Counted from the stretch's first letter, positions 45,827-57,148 are shown. The stretch is DNA of 64,000 nucleotides from Sphingorhabdus sp. YGSMI21 (GCF_002776575.1 NZ_CP022548.1:3487001-3551000), one strand, 5' to 3'. Numbers and translations: made by a program. Notes: generated from the sequence alone by a model not told the origin.

Positions 45827-47277
45827 AAAAGCGACGCCGCGGCGGCGTTGGTAATCGGCGCCATGAGCGGGATTGCCAGATAGCCAAGCGGAGAGACAAA
45901 CAATGCCATGAGCGCGATCAGCCCGTTCTCGGTCTTGTGCCCGGTCGCGACAATCTCGCCCGACGGATCATCGAAATAGATGATCTTGACGACCTTGATA
46001 TAGTAAAAGGCGCCGATCACCGATGCGGCGATACCGATCACCGCGAGCGGCAACATGCCGGCGGCAACAGCTGCATCAAAGACCAGGAACTTGCCCCAGA
46101 AACCGAAGAGCGGCGGGATGCCGGCAAGCGAGAACATGAACACGGCAAAAGCAGCAGCCAGACCGGGACGCGTCTGGGACAGTCCGGCGAGGCTCGAGAG
46201 GCTTTCCAGCGGCCTGCCGTCCTTGTCGCGCATTTCCAGCACGCAGATAAAGCTGCCCAGCGTCATCGCGACATAGATGGCAAGATAGAACATCATCGCC
46301 GAAATACCTTCCGGCGTACCGGCAGCGAGGCCGATCAGCAGAAAGCCGACATTGTTGATCGAGCTATAGGCCAGCAGCCGCTTGATATTCTGCTGTCCGA
46401 TCGCGGCAACCGCACCGAGGATGATCGAGGCGAGCGCGACAAAGACGATGATCTGCTGCCAGGCCGAAGTCTGGCCGCCAAAAGCGTCGATAATGACCCG
46501 CGCGGTCAGCGCCACTGCGGCCACTTTCGGCGCGCTGGCAAAGAAAGTGCTGACCGGCGTCGGCGCGCCTTCATAGACATCCGGCGTCCACATGTGGAAC
46601 GGCACGGCGCTGATCTTGAACGCCAGTCCCGACAGGACCAGTACCAGACCGATCAGCGGACCGGTGGACAGATCGCCGTTCAGCGTCTCGCCAATCACCG
46701 CGAAGCTGGTTGAGCCGGCAAAGCCGTAGACCAGAGAAATACCGAAGAGCAGCATACCGCTGGCCAACGCGCCCAGCACGAAATATTTCAGACCCGCTTC
46801 GGAAGAGCGCACGTCGGTGCGGATGAAGCTGGCCAGAACATAAGCCGACAGGCTGTTCAGTTCGAGACCGATATAGAGCGTCATCATGTCGGTCGCCGAC
46901 ACCATCATCCCCATGCCGACGCAGGCAAAGAGGATCAGGATCGGATATTCCGGGCGATATTTTCCGCCGGCCTGGAAGAAGCGCGGCGCAACCATCAGCG
47001 AGACGATCGCGGCCAGATAAATCAGGAATTTCGCGGTGCTGCCGAAGGCATCCATGCGATATTGGCCCTCGAAGGCGAATACGCCGTCCTTGAATTCGGG
47101 CATATGGGCCAGAACCATCAACAGGATCGATGCGCCGAACAGCGCTGCTGCCGACAATATCGTCACCAGACGCGCGGATTTTTCACCGCCCCAGGCGGCA
47201 ACCAGCAGCAGGATCAGGCTGGAGATCGTGAGAAATACTTCCGGTGCAACCAGATACAGGGAATTTCCGATATCCAT
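45823..47277 (-). CDS. nuoN: NADH-quinone oxidoreductase subunit N
   Basis: 484 aa, 14 membrane segments; one of three antiporter-like proton-pumping subunits of complex I (ND2 homologue). Visible: LELNSLSAYVLASFIRTDVRS with the conserved Glu, FKISAVPFHMWTPDVYEGAP with the pump lysine, and KRLLAYSSINNVGFLLIGLA. Start overlaps the nuoM stop by one base (TGATG). Confidence 0.98.
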   Translation of the reverse strand: MDIGNSLYLVAPEVFLTISSLILLLVAAWGGEKSARLVTILSAAALFGASILLMVLAHMPEFKDGVFAFEGQYRMDAFGSTAKFLIYLAAIVSLMVAPRFFQAGGKYRPEYPILILFACVGMGMMVSATDMMTLYIGLELNSLSAYVLASFIRTDVRSSEAGLKYFVLGALASGMLLFGISLVYGFAGSTSFAVIGETLNGDLSTGPLIGLVLVLSGLAFKISAVPFHMWTPDVYEGAPTPVSTFFASAPKVAAVALTARVIIDAFGGQTSAWQQIIVFVALASIILGAVAAIGQQNIKRLLAYSSINNVGFLLIGLAAGTPEGISAMMFYLAIYVAMTLGSFICVLEMRDKDGRPLESLSSLAGLSQTRPGLAAAFAVFMFSLAGIPPLFGFWGKFLVFDAAVAAGMLPLAVIGIAASVIGAFYYIKVVKIIYFDDPSGEIVATGHKTENGLIALMALFVSPLGYLAIPLMAPITNAAAASLF

Positions 47278-48815
47278 CAGTGGGCCTCCCCTTGAACATG
47301 GTCCTGGGTGACGGCCTTGGCCTCTCCCATCTTAAGATGCGCATCGCCTTCCGGAGCCGCGCGATCAATACGCGCAACCAGCGCGCCGACGTCACCGCGG
47401 ATCGGTGCCATGAAGCTTTCGGGATAGACACCCATCCACATCACGGCAGCGGCGATTGGCGCGAGCAGCGCCATTTCCCGCGCGGACAGATCCGGCATCG
47501 CCTTGACGTCCTCGTGAACAAGCTCGCCGAAGGCAACGCGGCGATAAAGATAAAGCATATAGCCGGCGCCGAGGATGATCCCCGTGGTGGCGACCAGCGT
47601 AACCCAGCTGTTGACCTTGTAGAGGCCGACCAGCGAGAGAAATTCGCCAACGAAACCGCTGGTGCCCGGCAGACCGATCGACGCCATGGTAAACAGCATG
47701 AAGAGAATCGCATATTTCGGCATATTGATCGCCAGCCCGCCGTAACGGTCGATTTCACGCGTATGCAGCCGGTCGTAGATGACGCCAACGCAAAGGAAGA
47801 GCGCGCCCGATACCAGACCATGGCTCAGCATGACGATGACCGCGCCCTCGATGCCCTGACGGTTGAAGGCGAACAGACCGAGCGTGACAATCGCCATATG
47901 AGCGACCGAACTATAAGCGATCAGCTTCTTCATATCCTGCTGCACCAGCGCGACGAGAGACGTGTAGACCACGGCCACCATCGACAGCGCGAAGACCAGC
48001 CAGATGAACTGCTCGGACGCTTCGGGGAACATTGGCAGCGAGAAGCGCAGGAAGCCATAACCGCCCATTTTCAGCAATACGCCAGCCAAAATAACCGAAC
48101 CGGCGGTCGGTGCCTGAACGTGCGCGTCGGGCAGCCAGGTGTGGACCGGCCACATCGGCATCTTGACCGCGAAGCTGGCGAAGAAGGCCAGCCAGAGCCA
48201 TGTCTGTGCCTCGGGCGCGAAATCATAGTTGAGCAGGGTCGGAATGTCGCTGGTTCCGGCATCCTGCACCATCCACAGCATCGCGATCAGCATCACCACC
48301 GAGCCGAGCAACGTATAGAGGAAGAATTTATAGCTGGCGTAGATCCGGTTCGCCCCGCCCCAGATGCCGATGATCAGATACATCGGGATCAGGCCGGCTT
48401 CGAAGAGAATGTAGAAGAGGAAGATATCCTGCGCTGCGAAGACGCCGATCATCAGCACCTCCATGAACAGGAAAGCCGCCATATATTCGCCGACCCTTGT
48501 CTGGATCGATTCCCAGCTGGCACCGATACAGATCGGCATCAGGAACACGGTGAGCATGATCAGCATCATCGAAATGCCGTCGATACCCAGCGCCCAGGCG
48601 AAATTGCCGAACAGATCGGACCGCTCGACATATTGCCATTGCGGACCGCCGATATCGTAATTGGCCCAGAGAACCACGCCGAGGCCGAAAAGGACGAGTG
48701 TCGTCACAAGCGCCAGCCAGCGCGCGGCTTGCGCGTTGAGGAACAGGCAGATGATCGCTGCCAGCATCGGCAGGCCCATCATCAGCGACAGGATCGGAAA
48801 ATCGAGCTGGTTCAT
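47277..48815 (-). CDS. nuoM: NADH-quinone oxidoreductase subunit M
   Basis: 512 aa antiporter-like subunit (ND4 homologue). Conserved [18 protein letters not shown] with the key Glu, [20 protein letters not shown] with the pump lysine, and [20 protein letters not shown]. Joined to nuoL by TAATG and to nuoN by TGATG. Confidence 0.98.
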   Translation of the reverse strand: MNQLDFPILSLMMGLPMLAAIICLFLNAQAARWLALVTTLVLFGLGVVLWANYDIGGPQWQYVERSDLFGNFAWALGIDGISMMLIMLTVFLMPICIGASWESIQTRVGEYMAAFLFMEVLMIGVFAAQDIFLFYILFEAGLIPMYLIIGIWGGANRIYASYKFFLYTLLGSVVMLIAMLWMVQDAGTSDIPTLLNYDFAPEAQTWLWLAFFASFAVKMPMWPVHTWLPDAHVQAPTAGSVILAGVLLKMGGYGFLRFSLPMFPEASEQFIWLVFALSMVAVVYTSLVALVQQDMKKLIAYSSVAHMAIVTLGLFAFNRQGIEGAVIVMLSHGLVSGALFLCVGVIYDRLHTREIDRYGGLAINMPKYAILFMLFTMASIGLPGTSGFVGEFLSLVGLYKVNSWVTLVATTGIILGAGYMLYLYRRVAFGELVHEDVKAMPDLSAREMALLAPIAAAVMWMGVYPESFMAPIRGDVGALVARIDRAAPEGDAHLKMGEAKAVTQDHVQGEAH

Positions 48816-50818
48816 TAGCTGGCTCCCCGCACGATAATCCAGGTCGCTGCGGCCGCGAGACCGAGCAGCATGACAAGCGCATAGCTGTAGAGATAGCCGC
48901 TCTGGAAGCGTTTCATCACGCCGGAGCCGCTGGCGATCACCGAAGCGATACCATTGGGGCCGAAGCGGTCGATCGTGCCCTCGTCACCGGTCTTCCAGAA
49001 TTTCCGGCCCAGCCAGAAGGCGGGACGGATGAAGATCAGATTATACAGCTCGTCGAAATACCATTTGTTGAAGAAGAAATTGTAGAGCGGGCTGAAGGTC
49101 GCGGCCAGTCTTGCCGGACGGTCGGTTCCGCGGAAATACATGAAATAGGCGGTTGCGAGACCGGTGAGCATGGCCACCGTAGCCGACAATTTCACCCACA
49201 GCGGCACTTCGTGCATCGCGTGCATCAGGCCGGCGTCATAGGCAATGGAGCCGTTCCAGAACGCGCCATCGTCGATGAAAGCATGGCTGAACACAAAGCC
49301 GGCAAAGACAGCACCGACGGAGAGAACGCCGAGAGGAATCAGCATAGATAACGGACTTTCATGCGGGTGATAGCCACCGGTCTGGTCGGCGCCGGCTTCT
49401 TCGGGTGTCTTGTGCACGCTGTGCTGGATATGCTCGGACTGGATCCAGCGCGGCTTGCCCCAGAAGGTCAGGAACATCAGGCGCCAGCTGTAGAAGCTGG
49501 TCAGCAGCGCCGCGAGCACGCCGATGAAGAAGGCGAACTGGCCGGTTTCGGTGCCCGAGGCAAAGGCCGCCTCGATGATCGCGTCCTTGGAGTGGAAGCC
49601 GGCAAAGCCCGCGTGCAGCCAGTAAATGCCGACACCGGTGATCGCCAGCGTACCGGCCATCATCGCCCAGAAGGTCAGCGGGATTTCTTTCCGCAGGCCG
49701 CCATAATAGCGCATGTCCTGTTCGTGATGCATCGCGTGGATCACCGAACCGGCGCCGAGGAACAGCAACGCCTTGAAAAAGGCGTGGGTGAACAGGTGGA
49801 ACATCGCGACATTATACGCGCCCACACCGGCGGCGAAGAACATATAGCCGAGCTGCGAACAGGTCGAATAAGCGATCACCCGCTTGATATCATTCTGGAC
49901 GAGGCCGACGGTCGCGGCGAATATCGCGGTGCAAGCGCCGACAATGGTGACAACGGTCAAGGCGACATCGCTGGTTTCGAACATCGGCGACAGGCGGCAA
50001 ACCATGAAGACGCCGGCCGTGACCATGGTTGCAGCGTGGATCAGCGCCGACACAGGGGTCGGCCCTTCCATCGCGTCCGGCAACCATGTGTGCAGACCCA
50101 GCTGCGCGGATTTGCCCATCGCGCCGACAAACAGCAGCAAACAGATGATGGTCATCGTGTCGAGGCGCATGCCGGCAAAGGTGATGGTCGATCCGGCCAT
50201 TCCCGGTGCAGCTTCGAGGATTTCGGGAATCGAGACCGTCCCGAAGACCAGGAACGTCGCGAAGATGCCGAGCATGAAGCCAAGATCACCCACGCGGTTG
50301 ACGACAAAAGCCTTGATCGCCGCGGCGTTCGCGCTCGGCTTCTTGAACCAGAAACCGATCAGCAGATAGGAGGCCAGTCCCACGCCTTCCCAGCCGAAGA
50401 ACATCTGGACGAGATTGTCGGCGGTCACCAGCATCAGCATGGCGAAGGTGAACAGAGACAGATAGGCGAAGAAACGCGGCTGGTCCGGATCTTCGTCCAT
50501 ATAGCCCCAGCTATAGAGATGCACGAGCGCGGACACGGTGGTTACCACCACCAGCATTACGGCGGTCAGCGTATCAACGCGCAGCGCCCAGTCAAATTGC
50601 AGGTCGCCGGAGATCAGCCAGGTCAGGACCGGCACAACTTCGGCGCTATTTGCCCCGCTCAGAAAGCCGAGGAATATCGGCCAGCTGAGTGCACAGGACG
50701 TGAACAAAGCGCCCGTGGTGACGATCTTGGCCGGCACATTGCCGATCACGCGATTGCCGAACCCTGCGACAATCGCTGCCAGCAGCGGCAGGAATACTAT
50801 GAGGGTGATACTGTTCAC
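48815..50818 (-). CDS. nuoL: NADH-quinone oxidoreductase subunit L
   Basis: 667 aa, largest membrane subunit of complex I (ND5 homologue), with the C-terminal lateral helix. Key phrases: [39 protein letters not shown] and [21 protein letters not shown] 109-base gap holding a palindromic repeat separates it from nuoK. Confidence 0.98.
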   Translation of the reverse strand: MNSITLIVFLPLLAAIVAGFGNRVIGNVPAKIVTTGALFTSCALSWPIFLGFLSGANSAEVVPVLTWLISGDLQFDWALRVDTLTAVMLVVVTTVSALVHLYSWGYMDEDPDQPRFFAYLSLFTFAMLMLVTADNLVQMFFGWEGVGLASYLLIGFWFKKPSANAAAIKAFVVNRVGDLGFMLGIFATFLVFGTVSIPEILEAAPGMAGSTITFAGMRLDTMTIICLLLFVGAMGKSAQLGLHTWLPDAMEGPTPVSALIHAATMVTAGVFMVCRLSPMFETSDVALTVVTIVGACTAIFAATVGLVQNDIKRVIAYSTCSQLGYMFFAAGVGAYNVAMFHLFTHAFFKALLFLGAGSVIHAMHHEQDMRYYGGLRKEIPLTFWAMMAGTLAITGVGIYWLHAGFAGFHSKDAIIEAAFASGTETGQFAFFIGVLAALLTSFYSWRLMFLTFWGKPRWIQSEHIQHSVHKTPEEAGADQTGGYHPHESPLSMLIPLGVLSVGAVFAGFVFSHAFIDDGAFWNGSIAYDAGLMHAMHEVPLWVKLSATVAMLTGLATAYFMYFRGTDRPARLAATFSPLYNFFFNKWYFDELYNLIFIRPAFWLGRKFWKTGDEGTIDRFGPNGIASVIASGSGVMKRFQSGYLYSYALVMLLGLAAAATWIIVRGAS

Positions 50819-50832
50819 GCTTGCCCCCGGAG

Positions 50833-50906
50833 CCGTTCGTGCTGAGCTTGTCGAAGTATGGACGGCGTGCGCGAAGCCTGCCCTTCGACAGGCTCAGGGC
50901 GAACGG
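50833..50906. repeat. Palindromic intergenic repeat, type A (nuoK-nuoL gap)
   Basis: 74 bp. Left arm CCGTTCGTGCTGAGCTTGTC ... and right arm ... GACAGGCTCAGGGCGAACGG form a long imperfect hairpin. A second copy of the same length lies at 54359-54432. This GTTCGTGCTGAGCTTGTCGAA family is widespread between genes of many proteobacteria. Confidence 0.85.
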
Positions 50907-50927
50907 TATTGTTAGACGAACTCATGT

Positions 50928-51233
50928 TCACCCCTTCATCCGGTTGACATCATCGACGGCAATCGTGCCGCGCTGACGGAAATAAATCACGAGAATGGCC
51001 AGCCCGATGGCGGCCTCGCCTGCCGCCACGGTCAGAACGAACATGGCGAATATCTGCCCGGTCATATCGCCGAGAAAGGCACTGAACGCGACAAAATTGA
51101 GATTCACCGCAAGCAGGATCAGTTCGATCGCCATGAGGATGATGATGATATTTTTCCGATTGAGAAAAATGCCGAGCATGCCCATCACGAACAGGATCGA
51201 GCTGACGACGAGATAATGTTCGATACCGATCAT
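50928..51233 (-). CDS. nuoK: NADH-quinone oxidoreductase subunit K
   Basis: 101 aa, three membrane segments (ND4L homologue). [20 protein letters not shown], then [18 protein letters not shown] with the conserved membrane Glu, and [18 protein letters not shown] with the second. ATG at 51233 gives the standard length. Confidence 0.97.
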   Translation of the reverse strand: MIGIEHYLVVSSILFVMGMLGIFLNRKNIIIILMAIELILLAVNLNFVAFSAFLGDMTGQIFAMFVLTVAAGEAAIGLAILVIYFRQRGTIAVDDVNRMKG

Positions 51234-51285
51234 GACATATCCCCGGCTGCTGAATATCTGGCGGACGGAGCCGATAGATTCTGAA

Positions 51286-51897
51286 TCACAATTCCACTCC
51301 CTTGCCGACTTCGGGCTGTGTGTTGCGGGTCGCGTCTTCGGGCCGGCGAGCGACCTGATCGGCGATATTCTGTTTGCGGACGCCACCACGCGTACGATGC
51401 GTCAGCACGATCGCGCCGACCATGGCGACCAGCAGGATCATGCCCGCGGCCTCGAACAGGAAGACATATTTGCTGTAGAGCAAGGCGCCCAGCTGTTCGA
51501 TATTAGACGGCGCGCCTTCCGGCAGACCGACCGCAGCGGTGGCCTCGCCCATGCCCGCAGACTGCCAGGTTCCGACGCCGAAGATAATCTCGACCACCAG
51601 CACCAGCGCCAGCAACAGGCCGAGCGGCAGGTTCTTCATGAAACCCGCGCGCAGCTCAGCAAAATCGATGTCGAGCATCATCACGACAAACAGGAACAAC
51701 ACCGCGACCGCACCGACATAGACGATGACCAGCAGCGCCGCGATAAACTCCGCGCCAACCAGCAGCATCAGACCCGCCGCATTGAAAAAGGCGAGGATCA
51801 GCCACAAGACGCTGTGCACCGGATTGCGCGAGAAAATGCACATGGCACCACTGGCAAGCACGATGGATGCGAATAGATAGAAAGCGAATATTTGCAT
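51286..51897 (-). CDS. nuoJ: NADH-quinone oxidoreductase subunit J
   Basis: 203 aa, five membrane segments (ND6 homologue). [40 protein letters not shown] and [20 protein letters not shown] are typical. The ATG at 51897 is used; another lies three codons upstream at 51906. Confidence 0.96.
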   Translation of the reverse strand: MQIFAFYLFASIVLASGAMCIFSRNPVHSVLWLILAFFNAAGLMLLVGAEFIAALLVIVYVGAVAVLFLFVVMMLDIDFAELRAGFMKNLPLGLLLALVLVVEIIFGVGTWQSAGMGEATAAVGLPEGAPSNIEQLGALLYSKYVFLFEAAGMILLVAMVGAIVLTHRTRGGVRKQNIADQVARRPEDATRNTQPEVGKGVEL

Positions 51898-51906
51898 TAT
51901 GCGCAT

Positions 51907-52053
51907 CCTCCCTGAAGCGAAGCTTTGGGGAGGTGGCGCGCCGAAGCCTTGGCGAAGGCGTGACGGAGGGGCCGCGAACGAAGCGAGCGCTGCGCACTCG
52001 CCCCCTCCACCAACCTGCGGTTGGTCCCCCTCCCCATGCTACGCATCGGGAGG
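51907..52053. repeat. Composite structured repeat between nuoI and nuoJ
   Basis: 147 bp containing four potential hairpins in series: CCTCCCT/GGGGAGG (51907-51933), GGAGGGG/CCCCCTCC (about 51965-52008), ACCAACC-TGC-GGTTGGT (52009-52025, perfect 7-bp stem) and CCTCCCC...GGGAGG around ATGC-TAC-GCAT (52029-52053). The wording resembles dispersed intergenic repeats of sphingomonads. No coding potential. Confidence 0.65.
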
Positions 52054-52108
52054 AAATATACAGCGCAATTTTGCAAAAATGCCCCCATCTCAATCATCAC
52101 AGCGCCCA

Positions 52109-52594
52109 TTACCGATAAGGCGCATCGGCGGCAAGGTTTGCCGCGATTGCCCGCTCCCATTTGTCGCCGTTTTCCAGCAGCTTCGATTTGTCGTAAATCA
52201 GCTCTTCGCGCGTTTCCGTCGCATATTCGAAATTCGGACCTTCAACCACCGCATCGACCGGACAGGCTTCCTGACAGAAACCGCAGTAGATGCACTTGGT
52301 CATGTCAATGTCATAGCGCGTGGTCCGGCGCGAACCGTCTTCGCGCGGCTCGGCCTCGATCGTGATCGCCTGCGCCGGGCAGACCGCTTCGCACAGCTTG
52401 CAGGCGATGCAGCGTTCCTCGCCATTAGGATAGCGGCGCAACGCATGCTCCCCCCGGAACCGCGGCGAAATCGGGTTCTTCTCGTATGGATAGTTGATCG
52501 TTTTCTTCGCCTTGAAGAAATATTTCAGCGTCAAAGCATGGGCGCCGATAAATTCGAACAGGGTGAAGGCCTTGATGGTTTGTGCGATGGTCAT
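52109..52594 (-). CDS. nuoI: NADH-quinone oxidoreductase subunit I
   Basis: 161 aa peripheral-arm subunit with two 4Fe-4S clusters (N6a, N6b): [16 protein letters not shown] and [16 protein letters not shown]. Opens with an amphipathic helix ([20 protein letters not shown]) that lies on the membrane. Its ATG overlaps the stop of the small secreted-protein gene upstream. Confidence 0.98.
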   Translation of the reverse strand: MTIAQTIKAFTLFEFIGAHALTLKYFFKAKKTINYPYEKNPISPRFRGEHALRRYPNGEERCIACKLCEAVCPAQAITIEAEPREDGSRRTTRYDIDMTKCIYCGFCQEACPVDAVVEGPNFEYATETREELIYDKSKLLENGDKWERAIAANLAADAPYR

Positions 52595-53004
52595 TTTGAC
52601 GCTCCTTCACGGGAGGGTGACGCCGCTTTCAACATACAATTACCCTTAAATTTCTCGCTGAACCGATAAATATCTTCGCCTTCATGGATGACTTCACCAA
52701 CCCGGATGGAAAAAGGCGTGAATGGCTGCGATGAAATTTGAACTCGAGCGATTTTACCGACTTCACCAACTTTTAAATCGTTGCCCCTAATGATCCATTC
52801 ACGCAGCTGAACTCCTTCGTCGGCAAATTTCATGGTAGACAAAGGGATGGCACTGACCTTGAAGAAAGCACGTTCCATTTCTTTGCTAAGTTCATCTGGC
52901 AGGTCAATCGACATGGTTCCAATTTTCCCCTCCAATGCAGGGTCTGGCTCGACTGGAAAAATCGTACAACTCAAAGCTGCGGCCATGGCAACAATCATAC
53001 TCAT
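52591..53004 (-). CDS. Small secreted protein of unknown function inside the nuo operon
   Basis: 137 aa, no known family. A hydrophobic start ([16 protein letters not shown]) looks like a signal sequence, possibly of a lipoprotein (LSC at 11-13). The mature part is charged with beta-rich phrases ([37 protein letters not shown]). It overlaps nuoH upstream and nuoI downstream by 4 bases each, so it must be translated with complex I. AT content is higher than in nuo genes, suggesting later insertion. Confidence 0.7.
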   Translation of the reverse strand: MSMIVAMAAALSCTIFPVEPDPALEGKIGTMSIDLPDELSKEMERAFFKVSAIPLSTMKFADEGVQLREWIIRGNDLKVGEVGKIARVQISSQPFTPFSIRVGEVIHEGEDIYRFSEKFKGNCMLKAASPSREGASK

Positions 53005-54059
53005 AGCGGCAATCCAAACTTGTCAATCATCACATAGCCGCTGACCAGGAACACCCAGAGCAGGCTAAGCGGCAGGAATATTTTCCAGCCCAGACGCATC
53101 AGCTGGTCATAGCGGTAGCGCGGAACCGTCGCCATCACCCAGCTGAAGATGAAGAAGAAAAAGAACATCTTGCCGAACAGCCAGACAATGCCCGGAATAT
53201 CGAACCACGGGATCCAGTCGACATCGAGCGGCGGCAACCAGCCGCCCCAGAAGAGGATCGCGTTGAGCGCGCACATCAGCAGGATATTGGCATATTCGCC
53301 AAGCCAGAACAGGGCGAAACTCATCGAGCTATATTCGGTCTGGTAACCGGCAACCAGCTCGCTCTCCGCCTCGGTCAGGTCAAACGGGTGCCGCGCGGTT
53401 TCCGCCATCGAGGCGATCAGGAATACCACCGCCATCGGGAACAAGAGCGGGTTCAGACCATAAGCATTAACGAGACCGAATATATGGCCTTCCTGCGAAA
53501 GCACGATATCGGAAAGATTGAAAGTCCCAGCGAACAATACCACCGAGATCAGAATGAAGCCGATCGAGACTTCGTAGCTAATCATCTGCGCGGCGGCGCG
53601 CATCGCGGAGAAAAACGGATATTTCGAGTTACTCGCCCAACCGGCGATAACCACCCCGTAAACACCCAGCGAACTGATCGCGAGAATATAGAGCAGGCCG
53701 ATATTGATATTGGCCAGCACCATGCCCTCGCCGAACGGGATCACCGCCCAGGCCAGCAGGGCCACCGTGAAGGTGATGATCGGCGCCAGCAGGAACAGGC
53801 CCTTGTTGGCGCTCGACGGAATGATCGTTTCCTGCAGGAACACTTTCAGACCATCGGCAAAACTTTGCAGCAGGCCGAATGGGCCAACCACATTGGGCCC
53901 CTTGCGCAGCGCCATCGCCGCCCAGATTTTCCGGTCGACATAAATGATCATCGCGACGGCCAGCATCAGCGGCAGAGCGATCAGCAGGATCAGCGCCAGC
54001 GTGGCCACGAACCAGCCGAGTTCAGCGCCGAGGAAGGTGGTTTGGAGATATTCGGTCAT
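53001..54059 (-). CDS. nuoH: NADH-quinone oxidoreductase subunit H
   Basis: 352 aa, eight membrane segments (ND1 homologue) forming the quinone chamber. Recognisable: [40 protein letters not shown] and [20 protein letters not shown]. Confidence 0.98.
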   Translation of the reverse strand: MTEYLQTTFLGAELGWFVATLALILLIALPLMLAVAMIIYVDRKIWAAMALRKGPNVVGPFGLLQSFADGLKVFLQETIIPSSANKGLFLLAPIITFTVALLAWAVIPFGEGMVLANINIGLLYILAISSLGVYGVVIAGWASNSKYPFFSAMRAAAQMISYEVSIGFILISVVLFAGTFNLSDIVLSQEGHIFGLVNAYGLNPLLFPMAVVFLIASMAETARHPFDLTEAESELVAGYQTEYSSMSFALFWLGEYANILLMCALNAILFWGGWLPPLDVDWIPWFDIPGIVWLFGKMFFFFFIFSWVMATVPRYRYDQLMRLGWKIFLPLSLLWVFLVSGYVMIDKFGLPL

Positions 54060-54340
54060 TGGTTATCTCCCAGCTCACTCGGAGCAGCGTGGCGATTCCA
54101 GAATCGCACAAGAAAATCAAACAATATTCCGTTTGCAACGATCCAAATTGCTTCCGAGAATCCCTGCAAAATAGCCCTCAATAGCGCAGCTCTGACTATC
54201 ACATCATTCTCCGGAGCATAGGGCATTTGCACTGCTTTAACTTCGTAATAAGACATCCAGAATGTTGCAAAAAACACTATTACGGCCAGCGCGTAGAAAA
54301 TTTTCGGTGCTCTCACCAGCAGGTCAGGAAGCGGCTTCAT
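54056..54340 (-). CDS. Small two-TM membrane protein of unknown function inside the nuo operon
   Basis: 94 aa from the ATG at 54340. The longer reading frame upstream merely translates the palindromic repeat and was discarded. Membrane segments [20 protein letters not shown] and [18 protein letters not shown]. Stop overlaps the nuoH ATG by 4 bases. No family recognised; AT-rich codons. Confidence 0.65.
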   Translation of the reverse strand: MKPLPDLLVRAPKIFYALAVIVFFATFWMSYYEVKAVQMPYAPENDVIVRAALLRAILQGFSEAIWIVANGILFDFLVRFWNRHAAPSELGDNQ

Positions 54341-54358
54341 TTTGCCATCTCCAGTACA

Positions 54359-54432
54359 CCGTTCGTGCTGAGCTTGTCGAAATATGAACGGTGCGCGCGC
54401 AAGCTGTCCTTCGACAGGCTCAGTACGAACGG
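54359..54432. repeat. Palindromic intergenic repeat, type A (downstream of nuoG)
   Basis: 74 bp, same arms as the element at 50833 (CCGTTCGTGCTGAGCTTGTC ... AGGCTCAGTACGAACGG) with a different loop. It lies between nuoG and the small membrane-protein gene, with its left end 18 bases before that gene's ATG. Confidence 0.85.
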
Positions 54433-54446
54433 CAGTTTGGTGATAC

Positions 54447-56462
54447 TCACTCTGCCGCCTCCATAATCTCGTCATCGGCGTGCAGCAGTTCCGCGGAACA
54501 GCGCTGCATGGTCGCGCTGGCGCGGGCGATGCTGTTGGTCAGGTAGAAGTCCTTGACCGGATGGACGCCCTGCCCCTTGGGTTCGTCAGGCAAGCCGGTG
54601 GGCGGCGACCATTCGAGCGTCACCAGACCTTCCTGCGCCAGTTCCGGATGATCCTTGGCCATCTTCGTGCGCAATTCTTCAAAACTGTCGAACGGCAGCG
54701 TCTTGCCCATCACATCGGACAGCGCCCGCAAGATGCTCCAGTCCTCGCGCGCGTCGCCCGGCGCAAAAATCGCCTTGTTCGAACGCTGCACACGGCCTTC
54801 CAGATTGACATAGGTGCCGTTTTTCTCGGTATAGGCCGCGCCCGGCAGGATCACATCCGCGGCATGGGCACCGGCATCGCCATGATGGCCGATATAGACC
54901 TTGAAGCTCTTGTCGAATTGCGAAAAGTCGGTTTCATCCGCGCCCAGTGCAAAGACCAGCTTCGGCTGCTTAGCCGCAATCGCCTTGATCCCGCCGTCAT
55001 AGGCATAGCCGAGCATCAGCCCGCCGGTGCGCGAGGCACCGATATGCAGGACGTTGAAGCCGTTCCAGCCATCGCGGATCAGCTTATATTTGCTTGCCAG
55101 CTTCAAAGCCGCGCCATGCGCGCCTTCGATGCTGAGCGCGCCACCACCGAGAATGATCGCAGGCCGCTCAGCGCCCTTCAGCGCATCGGCAAGCGCCTTG
55201 GGCAGTTTCGCCAGCAGGCCCATATCGTCGCCCAGCCATTCGACCGGATAGGTCTGGTCTGCTTCCGGCCCGATGCCATATACCTTCGCACCGCGCTGGC
55301 GCACGGCCTTGCGGATGCGTGTGTTGACCAGCGACGCTTCCCAGCGCGGATTGGTCGAGACCAGCAGGATCACATCCGCTTCCTCGATACCGGCAATGGT
55401 AGAGTTGAAATTCACCGCAGCGAGATTGGACACATCATAGGATAGTCCGGTCTGGCGGCCTTCCAGCATGTCCGATTTCATCGACTTGAGCAGCTTTTTC
55501 GCCGCATACATGGTTTCGCAGTCAACCAGATCACCGGCGATCGCAGCAACAGAACTGCCCGCGTTCACGTCGGCAATTGCCTGGAATGCTTCGTTCCAGC
55601 TCGCCGCTTCCAGCTTGCCATTCTTGCGCACATAAGGCTTGTCGAGACGGCGCTTCATCAGGCCGTCGATGGCGTGGCGGGTCTTGTCGGTCGCCCATTC
55701 CTCGTTCACGTCATCATTGACGCGCGGCAGAGCGCGCAGCACTTCGCGGCCACGGCTGTCGATGCGGATATTGGTGCCGACACCGTCCATCACGTCGATG
55801 CCCAGCGTCTTGGTCAATTCCCATGGACGCGCTTCAAAGGCGTAAGGCTTGCTGGTCAGCGCACCCACCGGGCAGAGATCGACAACATTACCGCTGAGTT
55901 CGCTGTGCACCGCGCCTTCGAGATAGGAGGTAATCTCCATCCCTTCGCCACGGCCAATAGCGCCAATTTCCTCGACGCCGGCGACTTCCTCGGCAAAGCG
56001 CACACAACGCGTGCAGTGGATGCAGCGGGTCATCGCGGTCTTGACGATCGGCCCCATATATTTCTCGGTAACCGCGCGCTTATTCTCTTCGTAGCGCGAG
56101 CCGCCCTTGCCATAGGCCATGGCCTGATCCTGCAGATCGCATTCGCCGCCCTGGTCGCAAATCGGGCAATCGAGCGGATGGTTGATCAGAAGAAACTCCA
56201 TCACCCCTTCGCGCGCCTTCTTGACCATTTCGCTGTCGGTACGAATTTCCTGACCTTCGGCAGCCGGCAAGGCACAGCTCGCCTGCGGCTTCGGTGGCCC
56301 CGGCTTTACCTCGACCAGACACATGCGGCAATTGCCGGCGATGGACAGCCGCTCATGATAACAGAAACGTGGGATTTCCTTGCCGGCAAGCTCGGCGGCC
56401 TGCAGCACGGTCGCGCCCTGCGGCACTTCCAGCTCGATGCCATCTACGGTGACTTTAGGCAT
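54447..56462 (-). CDS. nuoG: NADH-quinone oxidoreductase subunit G
   Basis: 671 aa, largest peripheral subunit. N-terminal 2Fe-2S domain (PRFCYHERLSIAGNCRMCLV), His-Cys 4Fe-4S motif (HPLDCPICDQGGECDLQD), second 4Fe-4S set (MTRCIHCTRCVRFAEEV), then the molybdopterin-oxidoreductase-like body without cofactor. Start overlaps the upstream gene's stop by one base (TAATG). Confidence 0.98.
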   Translation of the reverse strand: MPKVTVDGIELEVPQGATVLQAAELAGKEIPRFCYHERLSIAGNCRMCLVEVKPGPPKPQASCALPAAEGQEIRTDSEMVKKAREGVMEFLLINHPLDCPICDQGGECDLQDQAMAYGKGGSRYEENKRAVTEKYMGPIVKTAMTRCIHCTRCVRFAEEVAGVEEIGAIGRGEGMEITSYLEGAVHSELSGNVVDLCPVGALTSKPYAFEARPWELTKTLGIDVMDGVGTNIRIDSRGREVLRALPRVNDDVNEEWATDKTRHAIDGLMKRRLDKPYVRKNGKLEAASWNEAFQAIADVNAGSSVAAIAGDLVDCETMYAAKKLLKSMKSDMLEGRQTGLSYDVSNLAAVNFNSTIAGIEEADVILLVSTNPRWEASLVNTRIRKAVRQRGAKVYGIGPEADQTYPVEWLGDDMGLLAKLPKALADALKGAERPAIILGGGALSIEGAHGAALKLASKYKLIRDGWNGFNVLHIGASRTGGLMLGYAYDGGIKAIAAKQPKLVFALGADETDFSQFDKSFKVYIGHHGDAGAHAADVILPGAAYTEKNGTYVNLEGRVQRSNKAIFAPGDAREDWSILRALSDVMGKTLPFDSFEELRTKMAKDHPELAQEGLVTLEWSPPTGLPDEPKGQGVHPVKDFYLTNSIARASATMQRCSAELLHADDEIMEAAE

Positions 56463-57148
56463 TAGTTTTGCGCCTCGGTTGTTTCAGTTGCTTCCATTCC
56501 CAGAGCCAATTTCATATCCAGTTCATAAGCGACTTCCGCAAGAAGTGTTCGCAATTCAAGACGGGTGAAACCGAATTGCTGGCCTTCGGAAACCGGCAGA
56601 CAATGGCTCATTTCAGCTTGCAGGGATGCAAATGCCGCATCCTCGTCGTTCGAATAAGGCTTTGTGCCAAAAAGCGCGAGCGTCTTTGCTGGAGCCATCC
56701 GGGAAACACATTCGGAAAATTGCTTCAGGGCAATGTCTTTTACGATCGCATCGCTCGTACCATCGGCTAATGTTGTAACCCGGTAGAGGGGCTCGACAGA
56801 AGAATAGTCGCCGACCGCATCACTACGGTATTTCCGACTTAGCAATGCACCGGACAATGCAGCCCTGAAAAGCGACCCGGAAAATTTCATTTCCGATCCA
56901 GCAGGAATACAGCCGCGGTTTTTCGTGGCGAGCAACTTTGTCATCCTGACATTTTCGTCCGAGTTGTCCGCACCATTTAAAATGTCCTCTGCGCGCCGGC
57001 GGTCATGTTTCGCAACGCAATTGGCAAATCTCCAGAAATGCGTAACAGCCTGTCGTTCGCTGGCCTGCGAAGATTGCGCATCGGCCGGGCCATCGACCCC
57101 GCTCATTACCATCATGGCCATGAGTATGAATGCAAAGACCGGTTTCAC
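56462..57148 (-). CDS. Secreted Cys-repeat protein of unknown function (paralogue 1) in the nuo operon
   Basis: 228 aa. Signal peptide MKPVFAFILMAMMVMSG ending near ADAQ. The mature part seems built of two halves, each with a Cys followed by another Cys about 35-40 residues later: FANCVAKHDRRRAEDIL ... NRGCIPAGSEMKFSGSLFR, and FSECVSRMAPAKTLALFG ... EMSHCLPVSEGQQFGF. The next gene upstream has the same pattern and is a diverged paralogue. Joined to nuoG by TAATG. No known domain; periplasmic location predicted. Confidence 0.75.
   Translation of the reverse strand: MKPVFAFILMAMMVMSGVDGPADAQSSQASERQAVTHFWRFANCVAKHDRRRAEDILNGADNSDENVRMTKLLATKNRGCIPAGSEMKFSGSLFRAALSGALLSRKYRSDAVGDYSSVEPLYRVTTLADGTSDAIVKDIALKQFSECVSRMAPAKTLALFGTKPYSNDEDAAFASLQAEMSHCLPVSEGQQFGFTRLELRTLLAEVAYELDMKLALGMEATETTEAQN

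Noticed and set aside
47244..48818. 524-residue plus-strand open frame antisense to nuoM
   Set aside because: His/Arg/Gln/Asp-rich composition with no family resemblance; it is the mirror of a certain nuoM gene in GC-rich DNA.
49361..50845. 494-residue plus-strand open frame antisense to nuoL
   Set aside because: Same codon-bias shadow effect; nuoL on the other strand is unambiguous.
54341..54475. N-terminal extension of the 94-residue membrane protein
   Set aside because: The extra residues are only a translation of the palindromic repeat at 54359-54432.
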